A stretch of 64,000 nucleotides of DNA, taken from the NCBI GenBank assembly GCA_014377445.1, contig JACMPP010000114.1:122521-186520 (forward strand). Reading direction: 5' to 3'. Shown piece after piece: positions 1 to 9,224 of this stretch; position 1 is the first letter of the stretch; the number at the start of each line of letters is the position of its first letter. A program made the translations under genes and the position numbers. The notes beneath the pieces were generated by a model. The model did no database searches, was not told the origin of the DNA, and was given only the letters and a program-made list of their open reading frames with translations. This DNA is from Oligoflexus sp. Its GTDB lineage: Bacteria; Bdellovibrionota_B; Oligoflexia; Oligoflexales; Oligoflexaceae.

Positions 1-1
1 T

Positions 2-460
2 GAAACATTCGGAGGCGAACTCCTTAATTTCTGGCTGCAGCACTACTTTACCTATACCTATCTCATCCAGGATCGAGCCTTTCCCGGAGCGCAGGACTTT
101 GTAAAGCGTTGCCTGGATCTCGGATCTCACATCGTTTATCTCACGGCCCGCGATCATCCCGGAATGTATCAAGGCACAATCGAAGCTCTGAGCAGCCTGG
201 GCTTCCCCATGCATTCGCCCAAGACCCATGTCATGCTCAAGCCTGAGGTGAGCATGAGCGATCATCATTTCAAGGTCGGTGCTCTCGAGCAAATCGCCTC
301 TTTGGGCGAAGTCGTGGCATCCTTTGAGAATGAGCTGATCAACCTGAATGCGATGGCCGAACGCTTCCCAGACGCTGCTATGTACTGGCGAAAGACGCTC
401 TACGCACCCGATCCGCCCCCTCCCCACAGTCGAGTCGAGATCATGCTTCAGTTTCCTTAA
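2..460 (+). CDS. HAD-superfamily hydrolase, C-terminal part (cut by window edge)
   Basis: The frame is open from base 2 and ends with TAA at 458-460, so the 5' end lies outside the window. The visible 152 codons contain LTARD, which fits HAD motif II (the conserved T/S after a hydrophobic strand), a later lysine in MLKPE that fits motif III, and an acidic stretch ASFENE in the place of motif IV. The nucleophile DxD motif is not visible. HAD proteins are mostly phosphatases; the substrate cannot be told. The gene sits 50 bp upstream of glpK on the same strand and may share its transcript. Family assignment is an inference from short motifs. Confidence 0.6.
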   Translation, partial: ETFGGELLNFWLQHYFTYTYLIQDRAFPGAQDFVKRCLDLGSHIVYLTARDHPGMYQGTIEALSSLGFPMHSPKTHVMLKPEVSMSDHHFKVGALEQIASLGEVVASFENELINLNAMAERFPDAAMYWRKTLYAPDPPPPHSRVEIMLQFP

Positions 461-510
461 CGCTTCCGTTAAAACAAGGGGACCAAACCCGCACGTTTTA
501 GGAGTCGATC

Positions 511-2013
511 ATGGCAGGGCAGCGCTACATACTTGCATTGGATCAAGGTACCACCAGTTCGCGTGCCCTTATTATCGATCAAAAAGGCCAAATCGCAGGA
601 TTGGCACAGGAAGAATTTCGTCAAATCTATCCTCAACCCGGCTGGGTCGAACACGACGCCAATGAGATCTGGGACAGCCAGTTCAAGGTCCTGAAGTCTT
701 TGATGGGCCAATTGAAAACGGGCGACAGCATCGCGGCCATCGGTATTACCAATCAGCGCGAAACAACTGTAATCTGGGACCGTAAGACGGGCAAGCCTAT
801 TGCCAACGCCATCGTCTGGCAGGATCGCCGAACAGCCGATCAATGCGAAGAGTGGAAGAAGCGCGGACTCTCAGAGCATATCCAACAGAAAACAGGCCTC
901 GTCATCGACGCCTATTTCTCGGCGTCCAAAATTAAATGGATACTCGACAATGTCCCAGGGGCGCGCGATCGTGCGAATAAAGGCGAGCTCGCCTTTGGCA
1001 ACATCGATGCCTGGTTGATGTGGAATCTGACCGACGGGCGTCTGCATGCAACAGACATGACCAACGCCAGCCGCACGATGATTTTCAATATCCACACGGG
1101 TGAATGGGACAAAGATCTTCTCAAGACTTTCGACATCCCCGCATCCCTTCTGCCTGAAGTCAAATCCTGCAGCGAGATCTACGGTCAGGTCGAAGGCTCC
1201 AAATTTGGTTATGCAGCCCCTATTGCAGGCGTCGCGGGCGATCAACATGCAGCTCTTTTTGGACAACTCTGCCTCGAGCCGGGCATGATCAAAAACACAT
1301 ACGGTACCGGTTGCTTCCTTATGCTCAACATCGGCAAAGATCCCATTCTCTCGCACAAGAAACTTGTGACGACAGTGGCCTGGAAACTTGGCAATGAAGT
1401 GACCTACGCTTTGGAAGGCTCCATTTTCATGGGTGGTGCGATCGTGCAATGGCTCAGAGATGGCCTTGAGATGATCGAGAAAAGTAGCGACATCGAAGCC
1501 CTGGCCGCAACAGCCAAAGACAATGGCGGTGTTTACTTCGTCCCGGCCTTTACCGGCCTAGGTGCCCCTTATTGGGATCCCTATGCTCGGGGAACGATCA
1601 TCGGGCTCACGCGCGGCACGAAGAAGGAACACATCGCGCTTGCAGCCTTGCAGGCGATCGCCTTTCAAACGCGGGATATTATCGATGCGATGCGGGAGGA
1701 TGCGAAGATTCCAATCAAAGAACTTCGTGTGGATGGCGGCGCTTCGACCAATTCTCAACTCATGCAGTTTCAGGCTGATCTTTTGAATGCGACCGTCGTT
1801 CGTCCCCAATGCCTCGAACTCACGGCTATGGGTGTTGCCTATTTTGCCGGTCTCGCCTGTGGCTTCTTCGAGAGCATCGATGAGATCAAAAAGCTTTGGG
1901 CTAAAGAAGTGAGCTACGAACCGAAAATGCCGGAAAAAGAGAGTTCCAGACTCTACAAGACCTGGCAGGCGGCTGTGCAGCATTCCGCAGGCTGGGCCAA
2001 GACCAATTCCTAA
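511..2013 (+). CDS. glpK: glycerol kinase
   Basis: This 500-residue protein phosphorylates glycerol to sn-glycerol 3-phosphate with ATP in the cytoplasm. It has the FGGY-kinase layout and near-canonical GlpK motifs: the N-terminal ALDQGTTSSRA phosphate loop, GITNQRETT, and GDQHAALFGQ in the middle, and DGGASTNSQLMQ near residue 410. The length matches the family. The start is supported by TTTTAGGAG about 8 bases ahead of ATG. No glpF or glpD is adjacent; only the HAD gene is upstream. Confidence 0.97.
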   Translation: MAGQRYILALDQGTTSSRALIIDQKGQIAGLAQEEFRQIYPQPGWVEHDANEIWDSQFKVLKSLMGQLKTGDSIAAIGITNQRETTVIWDRKTGKPIANAIVWQDRRTADQCEEWKKRGLSEHIQQKTGLVIDAYFSASKIKWILDNVPGARDRANKGELAFGNIDAWLMWNLTDGRLHATDMTNASRTMIFNIHTGEWDKDLLKTFDIPASLLPEVKSCSEIYGQVEGSKFGYAAPIAGVAGDQHAALFGQLCLEPGMIKNTYGTGCFLMLNIGKDPILSHKKLVTTVAWKLGNEVTYALEGSIFMGGAIVQWLRDGLEMIEKSSDIEALAATAKDNGGVYFVPAFTGLGAPYWDPYARGTIIGLTRGTKKEHIALAALQAIAFQTRDIIDAMREDAKIPIKELRVDGGASTNSQLMQFQADLLNATVVRPQCLELTAMGVAYFAGLACGFFESIDEIKKLWAKEVSYEPKMPEKESSRLYKTWQAAVQHSAGWAKTNS

Positions 2014-2030
2014 TCCTCTTCCCAAAACAC

Positions 2031-2071
2031 AAAACAAAAGGCCTGGGCATTTTTGTCTCGGCCTCGTTTTA
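2031..2071 (+). terminator. possible glpK terminator
   Basis: AAAACAAAAGGCC is matched by GGCCTCGTTTT downstream, giving an imperfect stem followed by a short T run, 18 bp after the glpK stop. The loop is long, so this is a weak call. Confidence 0.4.
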
Positions 2072-2164
2072 TTATGAACTCACTTCAAATCATTTGTCGA
2101 CAATCGTGAATGCACGAAAATGGCCTCTGGCATCATCCTGGAATCCTAAGCTATAAGGCAAAAA

Positions 2165-2194
2165 AAATCGCCCAATCGCGGTTCAGGCCGATTT
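2165..2194 (-). terminator. hairpin with T tract after the broken lipoprotein gene
   Basis: Read on the minus strand, AAATCG and CGATTT pair around a partly paired inner segment. An uninterrupted T run follows (the A run at 2161-2167 on the plus strand). It lies at the 3' end of the minus-strand lipoprotein gene and fits an intrinsic terminator. Confidence 0.5.
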
Positions 2195-3479
2195 ATTTCT
2201 CGTTAAATCCTTCGCTGTCGTTGTTCTCACCAACGATCACCGTAGGAAGGGTGCTTGGAATATCGACCGAGACAACTTTGAGACCGCCGGTGCCGCTTGC
2301 GATGATGAGGTTGCCATCACGAAAAACCACTGCATTCGCAGAAAGCAAATCTTCCAGTTTAAGATAACCCGCTCGCACCAGCGTGATCGGCTGGCATTTC
2401 GTGCTTGGCAGCAAAGGGTTCTGCGGAGTCGCGATGTAAGCAAATACCCCCCCTTCACCATTGGCCGCAAAGACCAGATTTTTATACATGGAAGCACCAT
2501 TCGTGAAGGCTTTAGCCGTTTTGCTGAGGCTTGCACTTACTACCTTCGCACTGGCTTCAATTGTACCATCCGCGTTGCATACGATCGCAAAACCTTCTTC
2601 ACCTAAAGACACAAGACTCATCGCATCACCGACTTGAATCGTCGATTTCGATTGCGCGGTGGCGGCCCCACCGATCTTTTTGGTGGAAACTAAAGCACCC
2701 GTCTTCGTGAGTGTGGTGAGAGTGCCGGGTTGGCCCGAGAAGGCAAACATCTGTTCGCTACTTGAGGAATAGCCAACGGCACGCGCATCGAAGAGAGGGA
2801 CGCTGGACGTTTTCTTGAGTGTTGCGGGATCAAAACTCGCAAGCTCTCCGTTATCCCCTGATGTCGCATAGACGAGAGATCCTGTTGAATAAACTCCAGT
2901 ACCGGCTTAGCCAAGAAGATTGGTCTCTGTGATCTTATCGGATAGATACTGGCCATTCATCTTAATTCGGCTCAAATAGGAATGCGCTGTGCCAGCCGAA
3001 TCTGCGCCGACTGCATAGAGATATTTATCGGCCCAGAAAATGCCGTTCACGTCGCGCGTGGCATATTTCAATTCCGATTTAAGCGTGACCTTGGAACCTT
3101 CGATTGAAAAAACGTCGATTGCACCGCTCTGCGTATCACCAGCGATGTTGTAGGCGACAGCTACGCCCTTGGAATTTAAGGATATCGAATCAGCCTGTAC
3201 GGACAGCGTATTGATGCTGGGGGGCTTGATATCAACGACGAGCTTTAAGACGTAACTGACAACATCGGGCATTGCTGCTAGATTTGCCCGATACTCTTCC
3301 GCTGGCACGATCTCCAAAGTTTGATTGACATCGGTCACCCGGTCCGCAAAGGTCGCCGCATCGTTATTTACCGTGACGGTATCTTCTTCGCGACTCGGGG
3401 CACTCTTGCCGCAGCCAAAGGCCGAAAGAGCTATACTCAAGGGCAGAATGCTGTTTTGGAGAAGTTTTGACATCAGCAT
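2193..3479 (-). pseudogene. lipoprotein gene interrupted by one in-frame TAA
   Basis: A single minus-strand frame runs from ATG at 3479 to a stop at 2193 (about 428 codons). It is broken only by a TAA at 2907-2909. The upstream part (190 residues) has a signal peptide ending in a lipobox-like AFGC, so it looks like an exported lipoprotein. After the TAA the same frame continues with convincing protein (GTGVYSTGSLVYATSGDNG, then SFDPATLKK and GYSSSSEQ) and includes a 185-codon segment starting at ATG 2750. Repeated short strand-like segments (DVFSIEGSKV, LTKTGALVS, KVVSVDIPS) resemble beta-propeller or LVIVD-like blades, but I do not recognise the family. Either a recent nonsense mutation or a sequencing error explains the break. 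The terminator-like hairpin after it suggests a once-functional single gene. Confidence 0.75.
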
Positions 3480-3730
3480 GATCGATACTCTTTACGCGTT
3501 TTAGGGAGTGAATTCCCTTGGACGAGGAGTGTTACGGAAGAATTTCGAAGGGCCTTAACTTTTTTCGAAGAAAATTGAAATCGGGGTCTAAGCCCTGGTA
3601 TTCTCTGCTGATAGAGGGATCAGGTTTGAGAAGTTCTATACAACTGAATAAAACTTTCGGAAAAATTTGCTGATTTGCCTTGGGGAAGCTGATCCTACGA
3701 TCAGTTTTTGCAACCGAATCAAGAAAGACA

Positions 3731-3943
3731 TCAGTCCTTGGCAACACCGATCTCAAGCCACCCCAGATAGCCTACGTTCGTTGCACTCGCACTGGCTCGC
3801 AAGGCTTCGCGCTCTTCCCGGGAGAGATTGCCGACCTGTCTCCGGAGCCTTAGGACCAAGCTGCGATCCGGATCATCAAAGACTTCGGTGATCCGGCCGA
3901 TCTCTTCCAAGAGTTCTACCAAGTCCTTGAGTTCGTCTTGCAT
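3731..3943 (-). CDS. small hypothetical acidic protein
   Basis: About 70 residues, starting MQDELKDLVELLEEIG, rich in Glu, Leu and Arg and predicted helical (ESREEREALRAS-like heptads). I choose the ATG at 3943 because GGGGAT sits just upstream of it; an ATG four codons earlier (3955) is also possible. No family recognised. The gene stands alone between the broken lipoprotein gene and guaD. Codon use looks similar to its neighbours, but the short length keeps confidence moderate. Confidence 0.5.
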   Translation of the reverse strand: MQDELKDLVELLEEIGRITEVFDDPDRSLVLRLRRQVGNLSREEREALRASASATNVGYLGWLEIGVAKD

Positions 3944-4060
3944 AGAGATCCCCATTGCCTGAGTCTAAGTTCGATAGAAAGCTTAGTAACCAGGTTAGTA
4001 AGTTCCTCGATTTTAGTCAAATAATGAACTAAGCACCATAATTTTAAGAACAATTTTGTT

Positions 4061-5365
4061 TCAGGTGCGTTTGTATACCGCTTGGCCCTGGACATTTAGC
4101 TCCAGGAGGCAGCGATCGTCCGCGAAGTGCATGAGCGCTGCAAGGCGTTCATCGGCCGAGGTCGCCATCTTCAAATGTCGCTCGAGTATCGGTCGCGATT
4201 TGGGATCGATAACCTGAAAATCGGCTGCGTAATTTGCGTCGAGTCGACCGAGGTTGGTGAATCCCAAATGTTTGGCGGCCGAAACTGTCGCGAGAGCGAA
4301 GAGATCGCTCGGGCTCAAACGCTCCTGGCGAAGTTGGGCGATTTTATAGGCCTCATTCATCGTCTGCCACTGGGAAAATGAAGTCCCTGCTCCCACATCG
4401 GTTCCCAAGGTGACCCGCTGCCCTTGCTCGAGATAACCCTCGCCCTTGAAAAGTCCGCTGCCCAAAAACAAATTTGAGGTCGGGCAGTGACTGATGACAA
4501 CATCATGATTGAGGAGAAGCGCTTCATCCACTTCGTTGGTATGGATCGAATGGGCGAGGATCGTTTTCGATCCCAGCAATCCACGCGAATCGTAAACATC
4601 GAGATAACTCTTGGCATCGGGAAACAGTTCCGCAACCCAATCGATCTCGTTTTTATTTTCAGCATAATGCGTTTGAAGATAAAGACTCGAATCGGAGGCA
4701 TAGACATTCGCCAGCATCGCCATCAACTCATTGGTGCAGCTAGGCGCAAAACGGGGTGTGAGAGCGTAATGCAATCGATCCGTTTTGTTGTGCCATTTAC
4801 TAATGAGCTTTTCCGTCCAGAGAAGGTCCTGCTCAGCATCGACAGCTATATCGGGAGGACAGTGACGGTCCATGCTGGTCTTACCCAGGATCACGCGAAG
4901 CCCGCGCCGTTCAAATTCTTCGAACAGGACATCGGTGGCCTCACCGCAGGACGAGGAATAGACGACGGCGCAGCTCGTACCATTGGAGGCAAGCTCCGTG
5001 ACGAAATTCTCTGCCGCCTCTTCCACGAATTTATTGCGCCCCCGAAAGGCCGCCTCGCGGGGAAATGTATAACGCTGCAACCAAAGAAGGAGTTCTTCAG
5101 CGCAGCTTCCGATCATATCGAGCTGAGGAAAGTGAATATGCGTGTCAAAGAATGAAGGAAGAATCACTGAGCCCGTATAGTCGCGCACGGGCAGCGCGGA
5201 GTATTCGTGAACGAGGTCGTTGAAAGAACCTTTGCGAAGGATATTTCCGGCACGATCGAGGACTAGAGCGCCATCGTGAATTTCTTCAGTTCCGTTGCGG
5301 TGGAATTCGGACACAACCTGGAGGATGTGGCCGCGAATGAGTACCGCTGCGCCCTTGCTTGCCAT
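4061..5365 (-). CDS. guaD: guanine deaminase
   Basis: This 434-residue amidohydrolase-superfamily enzyme converts guanine to xanthine and ammonia in purine salvage. Seen in the sequence: the metal-binding HIHFPQ motif near residue 78, a QTHYAENKNEI segment, HSIHTNEVDE, SHCPTSN, and the metal-ligand Asp in LGTDVGAGTSFS. This set is characteristic of GuaD-type deaminases. The ATG lies 3 bp after the prfC stop, so the two genes are very probably co-transcribed. The length is usual for the family (430-450). Confidence 0.93.
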   Translation of the reverse strand: MASKGAAVLIRGHILQVVSEFHRNGTEEIHDGALVLDRAGNILRKGSFNDLVHEYSALPVRDYTGSVILPSFFDTHIHFPQLDMIGSCAEELLLWLQRYTFPREAAFRGRNKFVEEAAENFVTELASNGTSCAVVYSSSCGEATDVLFEEFERRGLRVILGKTSMDRHCPPDIAVDAEQDLLWTEKLISKWHNKTDRLHYALTPRFAPSCTNELMAMLANVYASDSSLYLQTHYAENKNEIDWVAELFPDAKSYLDVYDSRGLLGSKTILAHSIHTNEVDEALLLNHDVVISHCPTSNLFLGSGLFKGEGYLEQGQRVTLGTDVGAGTSFSQWQTMNEAYKIAQLRQERLSPSDLFALATVSAAKHLGFTNLGRLDANYAADFQVIDPKSRPILERHLKMATSADERLAALMHFADDRCLLELNVQGQAVYKRT

Positions 5366-5368
5366 GAC

Positions 5369-6961
5369 TTATACTTTCTCAGACGTTGCCGAATACGTGA
5401 TTTTTGGATAGCGTTCGTTTAAGAACTTAAGCTTCCACAAATCCTCCAGAAGAATAGCCTTCTGTTCATGCTGATCGTAGCAAATCACCTGGCTTTGGGC
5501 TCTTACAAAATCTTCCATCGCTTTTGCGTCGTCGGAGAAAACCCAGCGCGCTGCACCGTAGGGAAGTCGCGTAAAACGAACCTTGACATTGTATTCATGC
5601 TCGATGCGGAATTGAACCACTTCAAACTGCAGAACACCTACCACACCAAGGATTTGCTCGCTTCCGTAAACGGGACGAAAGACTTGCACGGCACCCTCTT
5701 CCGAGAGCTGATCCAGAGCTTTGTTAAGCTGCTTGGATTTCAAAGGTTCGGCCAATGTCACGCGACAGAAATGTTCCGGCGCAAACACAGGAACTCCGGT
5801 GTAATGAATCTTTTCGCCTTCGGTCAGCGTATCACCGATCTTAAACGTCCCTGGATCGTGAATACCTACGATGTCGCCCGCAAAGGCTTCGTCGACCAGG
5901 CTTCGGTCCTGAGCCATGAATTGTGTCGGTCTACCGAGACGATGATCTTTATCCAACCGTACGATATGCGCCTTCATACCCCGCTGGAAGTATCCCGAGC
6001 AGATGCGAATAAAGGCCACGCGATCCCTATGCTGAGGATCCATGTTCGCTTGAATTTTAAAAACGAAGGCCGTGAATTTCTCTTCGTTCGGAGCGACCCA
6101 GCGTTCTTCAGAATGGCGACCTGTGGGGGACGGAGCAAGATCGATGAGCGCAGCCAGCAAAGGTTCGATACCGAAGTTATTCAAAGCCGAACCGAAGAAC
6201 ATCGGAGCGAGTTCGCCAGCACGATATTGTTCGAGGCTGAAGGTATCACCCGCGCCATCGAGCAGTTCGATATCAAGAATGAGTTGATCTGTAAGTTCGT
6301 CGCCCAGCTCTTCACGAACCAATGGCGAATCGAGCGAAAGACCCTTCAAAGGAACGGGACGCGAACGCTCAGCACCACGCTCATAAAGAAGAAGTTCACG
6401 GTTGTGACGGTGATAAACGCCGCGAAAACGTGGACCCATACCGATAGGCCAAGTCACCGGCGAAACACGAATGCCAAGCACGGTTTCGACTTCTTCCATC
6501 AATTCCCAGGGATCGCGACCTTCGCGGTCCATCTTATTCACAAAGCCCATGATCGGCGTTTTACGGCGCGCACAAACTTCAAAGAGTTTCTTGGTCTGAT
6601 CCTCAACACCATTCGCGGCATCCATCAGCATCAAGGCGCTGTCGACGGCGGTCAGCGTTCGGTAGGTGTCTTCGGAAAAGTCCTGGTGACCTGGTGTGTC
6701 AATCAGGTTCATCTCGCAGCCTTCGTAGGTGAACTTCATCACCGAACTCGATACCGAGATCCCGCGTTGCTTCTCGAGTTCCATCCAGTCCGAAGTTGCA
6801 AACTTCTTGGACCGCTTGGCCTTCACTGACCCAGCCAAATTGATCGCTCCACCGTAAAGGAGCAATTTCTCTGTCATCGTCGTCTTACCCGCATCCGGGT
6901 GAGAAATAATGGCAAAGGTCCGGCGTTTCGCAATTTCAGCTTCGAGTTGCTTCTGATTCAC
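5369..6961 (-). CDS. prfC: peptide chain release factor 3
   Basis: RF3 is a translational GTPase that recycles RF1/RF2 from the ribosome after termination. The 530 residues match the family length. G1 is SHPDAGKTTMTE near residue 20, G3 is DTPGHQDFS, and G4 is NKMDREGRDP. The N-terminus QLEAEIAKRRTFAIISHP is typical of RF3 rather than EF-G. The start is GTG at 6961 with AGGT upstream. A 197-bp gap to the end of the oxidative cluster separates it from its upstream neighbour. It is followed 3 bp later by guaD. Confidence 0.97.
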   Translation of the reverse strand: MNQKQLEAEIAKRRTFAIISHPDAGKTTMTEKLLLYGGAINLAGSVKAKRSKKFATSDWMELEKQRGISVSSSVMKFTYEGCEMNLIDTPGHQDFSEDTYRTLTAVDSALMLMDAANGVEDQTKKLFEVCARRKTPIMGFVNKMDREGRDPWELMEEVETVLGIRVSPVTWPIGMGPRFRGVYHRHNRELLLYERGAERSRPVPLKGLSLDSPLVREELGDELTDQLILDIELLDGAGDTFSLEQYRAGELAPMFFGSALNNFGIEPLLAALIDLAPSPTGRHSEERWVAPNEEKFTAFVFKIQANMDPQHRDRVAFIRICSGYFQRGMKAHIVRLDKDHRLGRPTQFMAQDRSLVDEAFAGDIVGIHDPGTFKIGDTLTEGEKIHYTGVPVFAPEHFCRVTLAEPLKSKQLNKALDQLSEEGAVQVFRPVYGSEQILGVVGVLQFEVVQFRIEHEYNVKVRFTRLPYGAARWVFSDDAKAMEDFVRAQSQVICYDQHEQKAILLEDLWKLKFLNERYPKITYSATSEKV

Positions 6962-7158
6962 GGGTCTACCTGCTTGTAGAGATGATTCGGCATAAAGAAG
7001 GGATTTTTAGCTGAGAATGGCAGGAAGAGCAAGCTTGATGCTTAATTTTGGCTGGGAAAATAGGCAAAGCTCAAAGGGACTTCGCCACTTTTGATTAAGA
7101 AACCTGGTCGAAAGCCAGAGGCACTGTTGCTTCGAAGCTATTGTGCCGCGGCACAAAA

Positions 7159-7899
7159 TCAAGATCGAATAGAACGAAAAAGATCACGGTATTGAAGCTT
7201 GTAATGATCGGAATCACCGACGGCAAAATCCAGATCGGCCGGGGCTTCCCAGGTGCCATGGAGCTTGTCCCAGAGATTGAAGTTGGCTCCGAAATTAGCG
7301 CCTTTGCTGTCCACAGCATGATGCCAGGCATGATCTTTTGGAAGAACGAAGACGCACCCCAGCACACGCGTGAGAAGGCCGGGCAAACGCATTCCACTGT
7401 GACGCCAGAGGTCGAGCGCCGAACCTAGGGCGATGCCGAAAAAATAGCCATGATCGTCTTTCAGGAGAAAGATGGAAAGGCTATGAACCCATACATAACA
7501 GATCAGGAGATGGGTCCAGAGACTGTTGCGCGAGGAGACGAAAATATCCATTGTCTCAGCACTGTGGTGCGCCCTATGCCAGGGCCAGAGTCGAGCAATG
7601 TGAAGGGTCCGATGATTCCAGTAGTAGAGATAATCGACAGCTATAAAGCTGATGAGAAAGGCTACAAAGAAAGGGATTTCAATAATCCCCTCAAAGCCCG
7701 GCATCAACAGATTCAAGACCGGCAGGAGGAGATAGGCCTGCAAAAGAGGAATAAGCCAACCCTGAACCAAAAGCCCCAAGGCATCCATAGCCCAAGCGGC
7801 TCGAGGCTTGTTGCTCAAGGCCTGACGATAATTTAGCTTGAGACAAGACAGGAGAAACAGGGCCCAGAAGGCCAGGAGGGGGATGGCGACGGTCAGCAT
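7159..7899 (-). CDS. fatty-acid hydroxylase / sterol desaturase family membrane diiron enzyme
   Basis: A 246-residue membrane protein with four or more hydrophobic segments and the family's histidine clusters: HX3H (H96-H100), HX2HH (H108-H112) and a later H190-x2-HH. These bind two irons and use O2 to hydroxylate or desaturate an alkyl or ring carbon. The start ATG at 7899 has GAGGATAAC before it and lies 7 bp after the stop of the Rieske gene. The longer frame up to 7992 would overlap that gene and is unlikely. It is the last gene of the eight-gene oxidative operon. The substrate is unknown; family membership is firm, specificity is not. Confidence 0.88.
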   Translation of the reverse strand: MLTVAIPLLAFWALFLLSCLKLNYRQALSNKPRAAWAMDALGLLVQGWLIPLLQAYLLLPVLNLLMPGFEGIIEIPFFVAFLISFIAVDYLYYWNHRTLHIARLWPWHRAHHSAETMDIFVSSRNSLWTHLLICYVWVHSLSIFLLKDDHGYFFGIALGSALDLWRHSGMRLPGLLTRVLGCVFVLPKDHAWHHAVDSKGANFGANFNLWDKLHGTWEAPADLDFAVGDSDHYKLQYRDLFRSIRS

Positions 7900-7906
7900 G
7901 TTATCC

Positions 7907-8923
7907 TCAAATCTTGATTTCGATAGAATGTCTTTTTTCCGGCAAATCCATCGGATCCTTGCCGGCTTCGATCGCGTCCCGGATCGATTCAATCCAGATA
8001 TGCATCAGATCCACGCCTGAATTTTGAAAGGCATCCGGGTATTTTTGAATCGTTTCCATCTGATTCTTAAGGATCACAAGATCCTGATCGATCACCGCTT
8101 GCCCCAGTTTCTTGACGAAGGGTCGGGCGAATGGCGTAAAAAGACCAAATTGATAGGTGAGATCCGTGTAAACCATGGACTCAGTGTCGCTGATAGGGAC
8201 CGACTGCGAGGTGATATAGAAGTGTTTGCTCGCACTGAAGTGATATTCCACGCTTGTGACATTCGGCTGATGAAAGGTATCGACGTGCCCATAGGCTTCA
8301 TTACTTGGATTTAAAAACCAGGAAAAGAGCCCGAGTTTATGCTTTTCGTTCACGTAGTCGATGCGAACTTTGCCATCCTTTCGCTCCATATCCAGACGAA
8401 CCATGTGGCCTTCCGGATCACGAAAAATCTTGGGATGAACGAAAGTCGTATGGGGTACATCCACGAAGTTTTCAACACAGTTCGTAACATCCTGCTGAAA
8501 GCGATTCACCAAGCGGACTGTAGCCCAGCCTTTCTCTGCATAGTGTGGACTGCGGAAAGGCTCGGCCAATGCAGGCGTTTCCGCCAGACAGACAAAAATC
8601 AAACCATCAAGTTCCCGCACCTGAAATTTGGGCGCTTTGCGACAAGGGCCTTTCGGAGCCGTATCGCCTTCGGAAGGAATATTTACGACCTGACCGGCTT
8701 TATCGTAAAGCCAGCCATGGTACATGCAACGGAGTTGTCCATTTTCCACGCGGCCTTCGGAAAGCCTTACCGAGCGGTGCAAACAGCGGTCCCGCAGAGC
8801 TGTGACTGCTCCGGCATCGTTGCGAAAAAGCACGAGCCACTCATCGAGGAGTTCGGCCCGATATGGTTTCGCTTGAACATCTTTCGATTGCGCAACGACG
8901 TACCAGTAGTTCTTAAAGCTCAT
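7907..8923 (-). CDS. Rieske (2Fe-2S) non-heme iron oxygenase, first of two
   Basis: 338 residues. The Rieske ligands are C47-x-H49 and C66-x2-H69 (CLHR and CMYHGW). The mononuclear iron site is D155-x2-H158-x4-H163 within NFVDVPHTTFVHP. This is the layout of Rieske oxygenase alpha subunits, which hydroxylate, demethylate or desaturate using electrons from a ferredoxin or reductase. The start is MSFKNYW at 8923, preceded by GAAGAAGG and 4 bp after the ferredoxin stop; that tight coupling suggests the ferredoxin is its electron donor. No reductase gene is in the operon. The substrate is unknown. Confidence 0.93.
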   Translation of the reverse strand: MSFKNYWYVVAQSKDVQAKPYRAELLDEWLVLFRNDAGAVTALRDRCLHRSVRLSEGRVENGQLRCMYHGWLYDKAGQVVNIPSEGDTAPKGPCRKAPKFQVRELDGLIFVCLAETPALAEPFRSPHYAEKGWATVRLVNRFQQDVTNCVENFVDVPHTTFVHPKIFRDPEGHMVRLDMERKDGKVRIDYVNEKHKLGLFSWFLNPSNEAYGHVDTFHQPNVTSVEYHFSASKHFYITSQSVPISDTESMVYTDLTYQFGLFTPFARPFVKKLGQAVIDQDLVILKNQMETIQKYPDAFQNSGVDLMHIWIESIRDAIEAGKDPMDLPEKRHSIEIKI

Positions 8924-8927
8924 GCGT

Positions 8928-9224
8928 TCAACCTTCTTCCAGCAATGCGACAATCTTTAAATCTGCATCGACTTTAACCTGACAAGCCAGACGGGCGTTA
9001 GGCTGATCAGGTGCGAAGAGTTCCAAAACTTCCTTTTCATCCTCACCGGCACCGCTGCCATTGCCTTCAACCAGGCATACGCAGGTCGCACAGATTCCTG
9101 TTCGACAGCCGAAGAGTATGGGAGAATTTTGAACATCCAATGTCCGACTCAAAGAGAAACCTTCCGCAACGTTAAGCTGCGGAAACCCAGTGCCTGGAAA
9201 TTGAACTTTGAACTCAGAAGCCAT
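8928..9224 (-). CDS. plant-type 2Fe-2S ferredoxin
   Basis: 98 residues with the cluster ligands C40-x4-C45-x2-C48 and C81, the spacing of plant/adrenodoxin-like 2Fe-2S ferredoxins. An extra Cys at 50 is present. It probably feeds electrons to one or both Rieske oxygenases and perhaps to the diiron enzymes. The start overlaps the 3' end of the AurF-like gene by 11 bp, and the next gene begins 4 bp after its stop, so it is translationally embedded in the operon. No ferredoxin reductase is seen nearby, so it must be reduced by one encoded elsewhere. Confidence 0.94.
   Translation of the reverse strand: MASEFKVQFPGTGFPQLNVAEGFSLSRTLDVQNSPILFGCRTGICATCVCLVEGNGSGAGEDEKEVLELFAPDQPNARLACQVKVDADLKIVALLEEG

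Noticed and set aside
3532..3756. 74-codon minus-strand frame
   Set aside because: No ribosome site, no protein-like pattern and overlap with the better small gene at 3731.
5468..6829. 453-codon plus-strand open frame
   Set aside because: It is antisense to prfC and has no recognisable motif or ribosome site.
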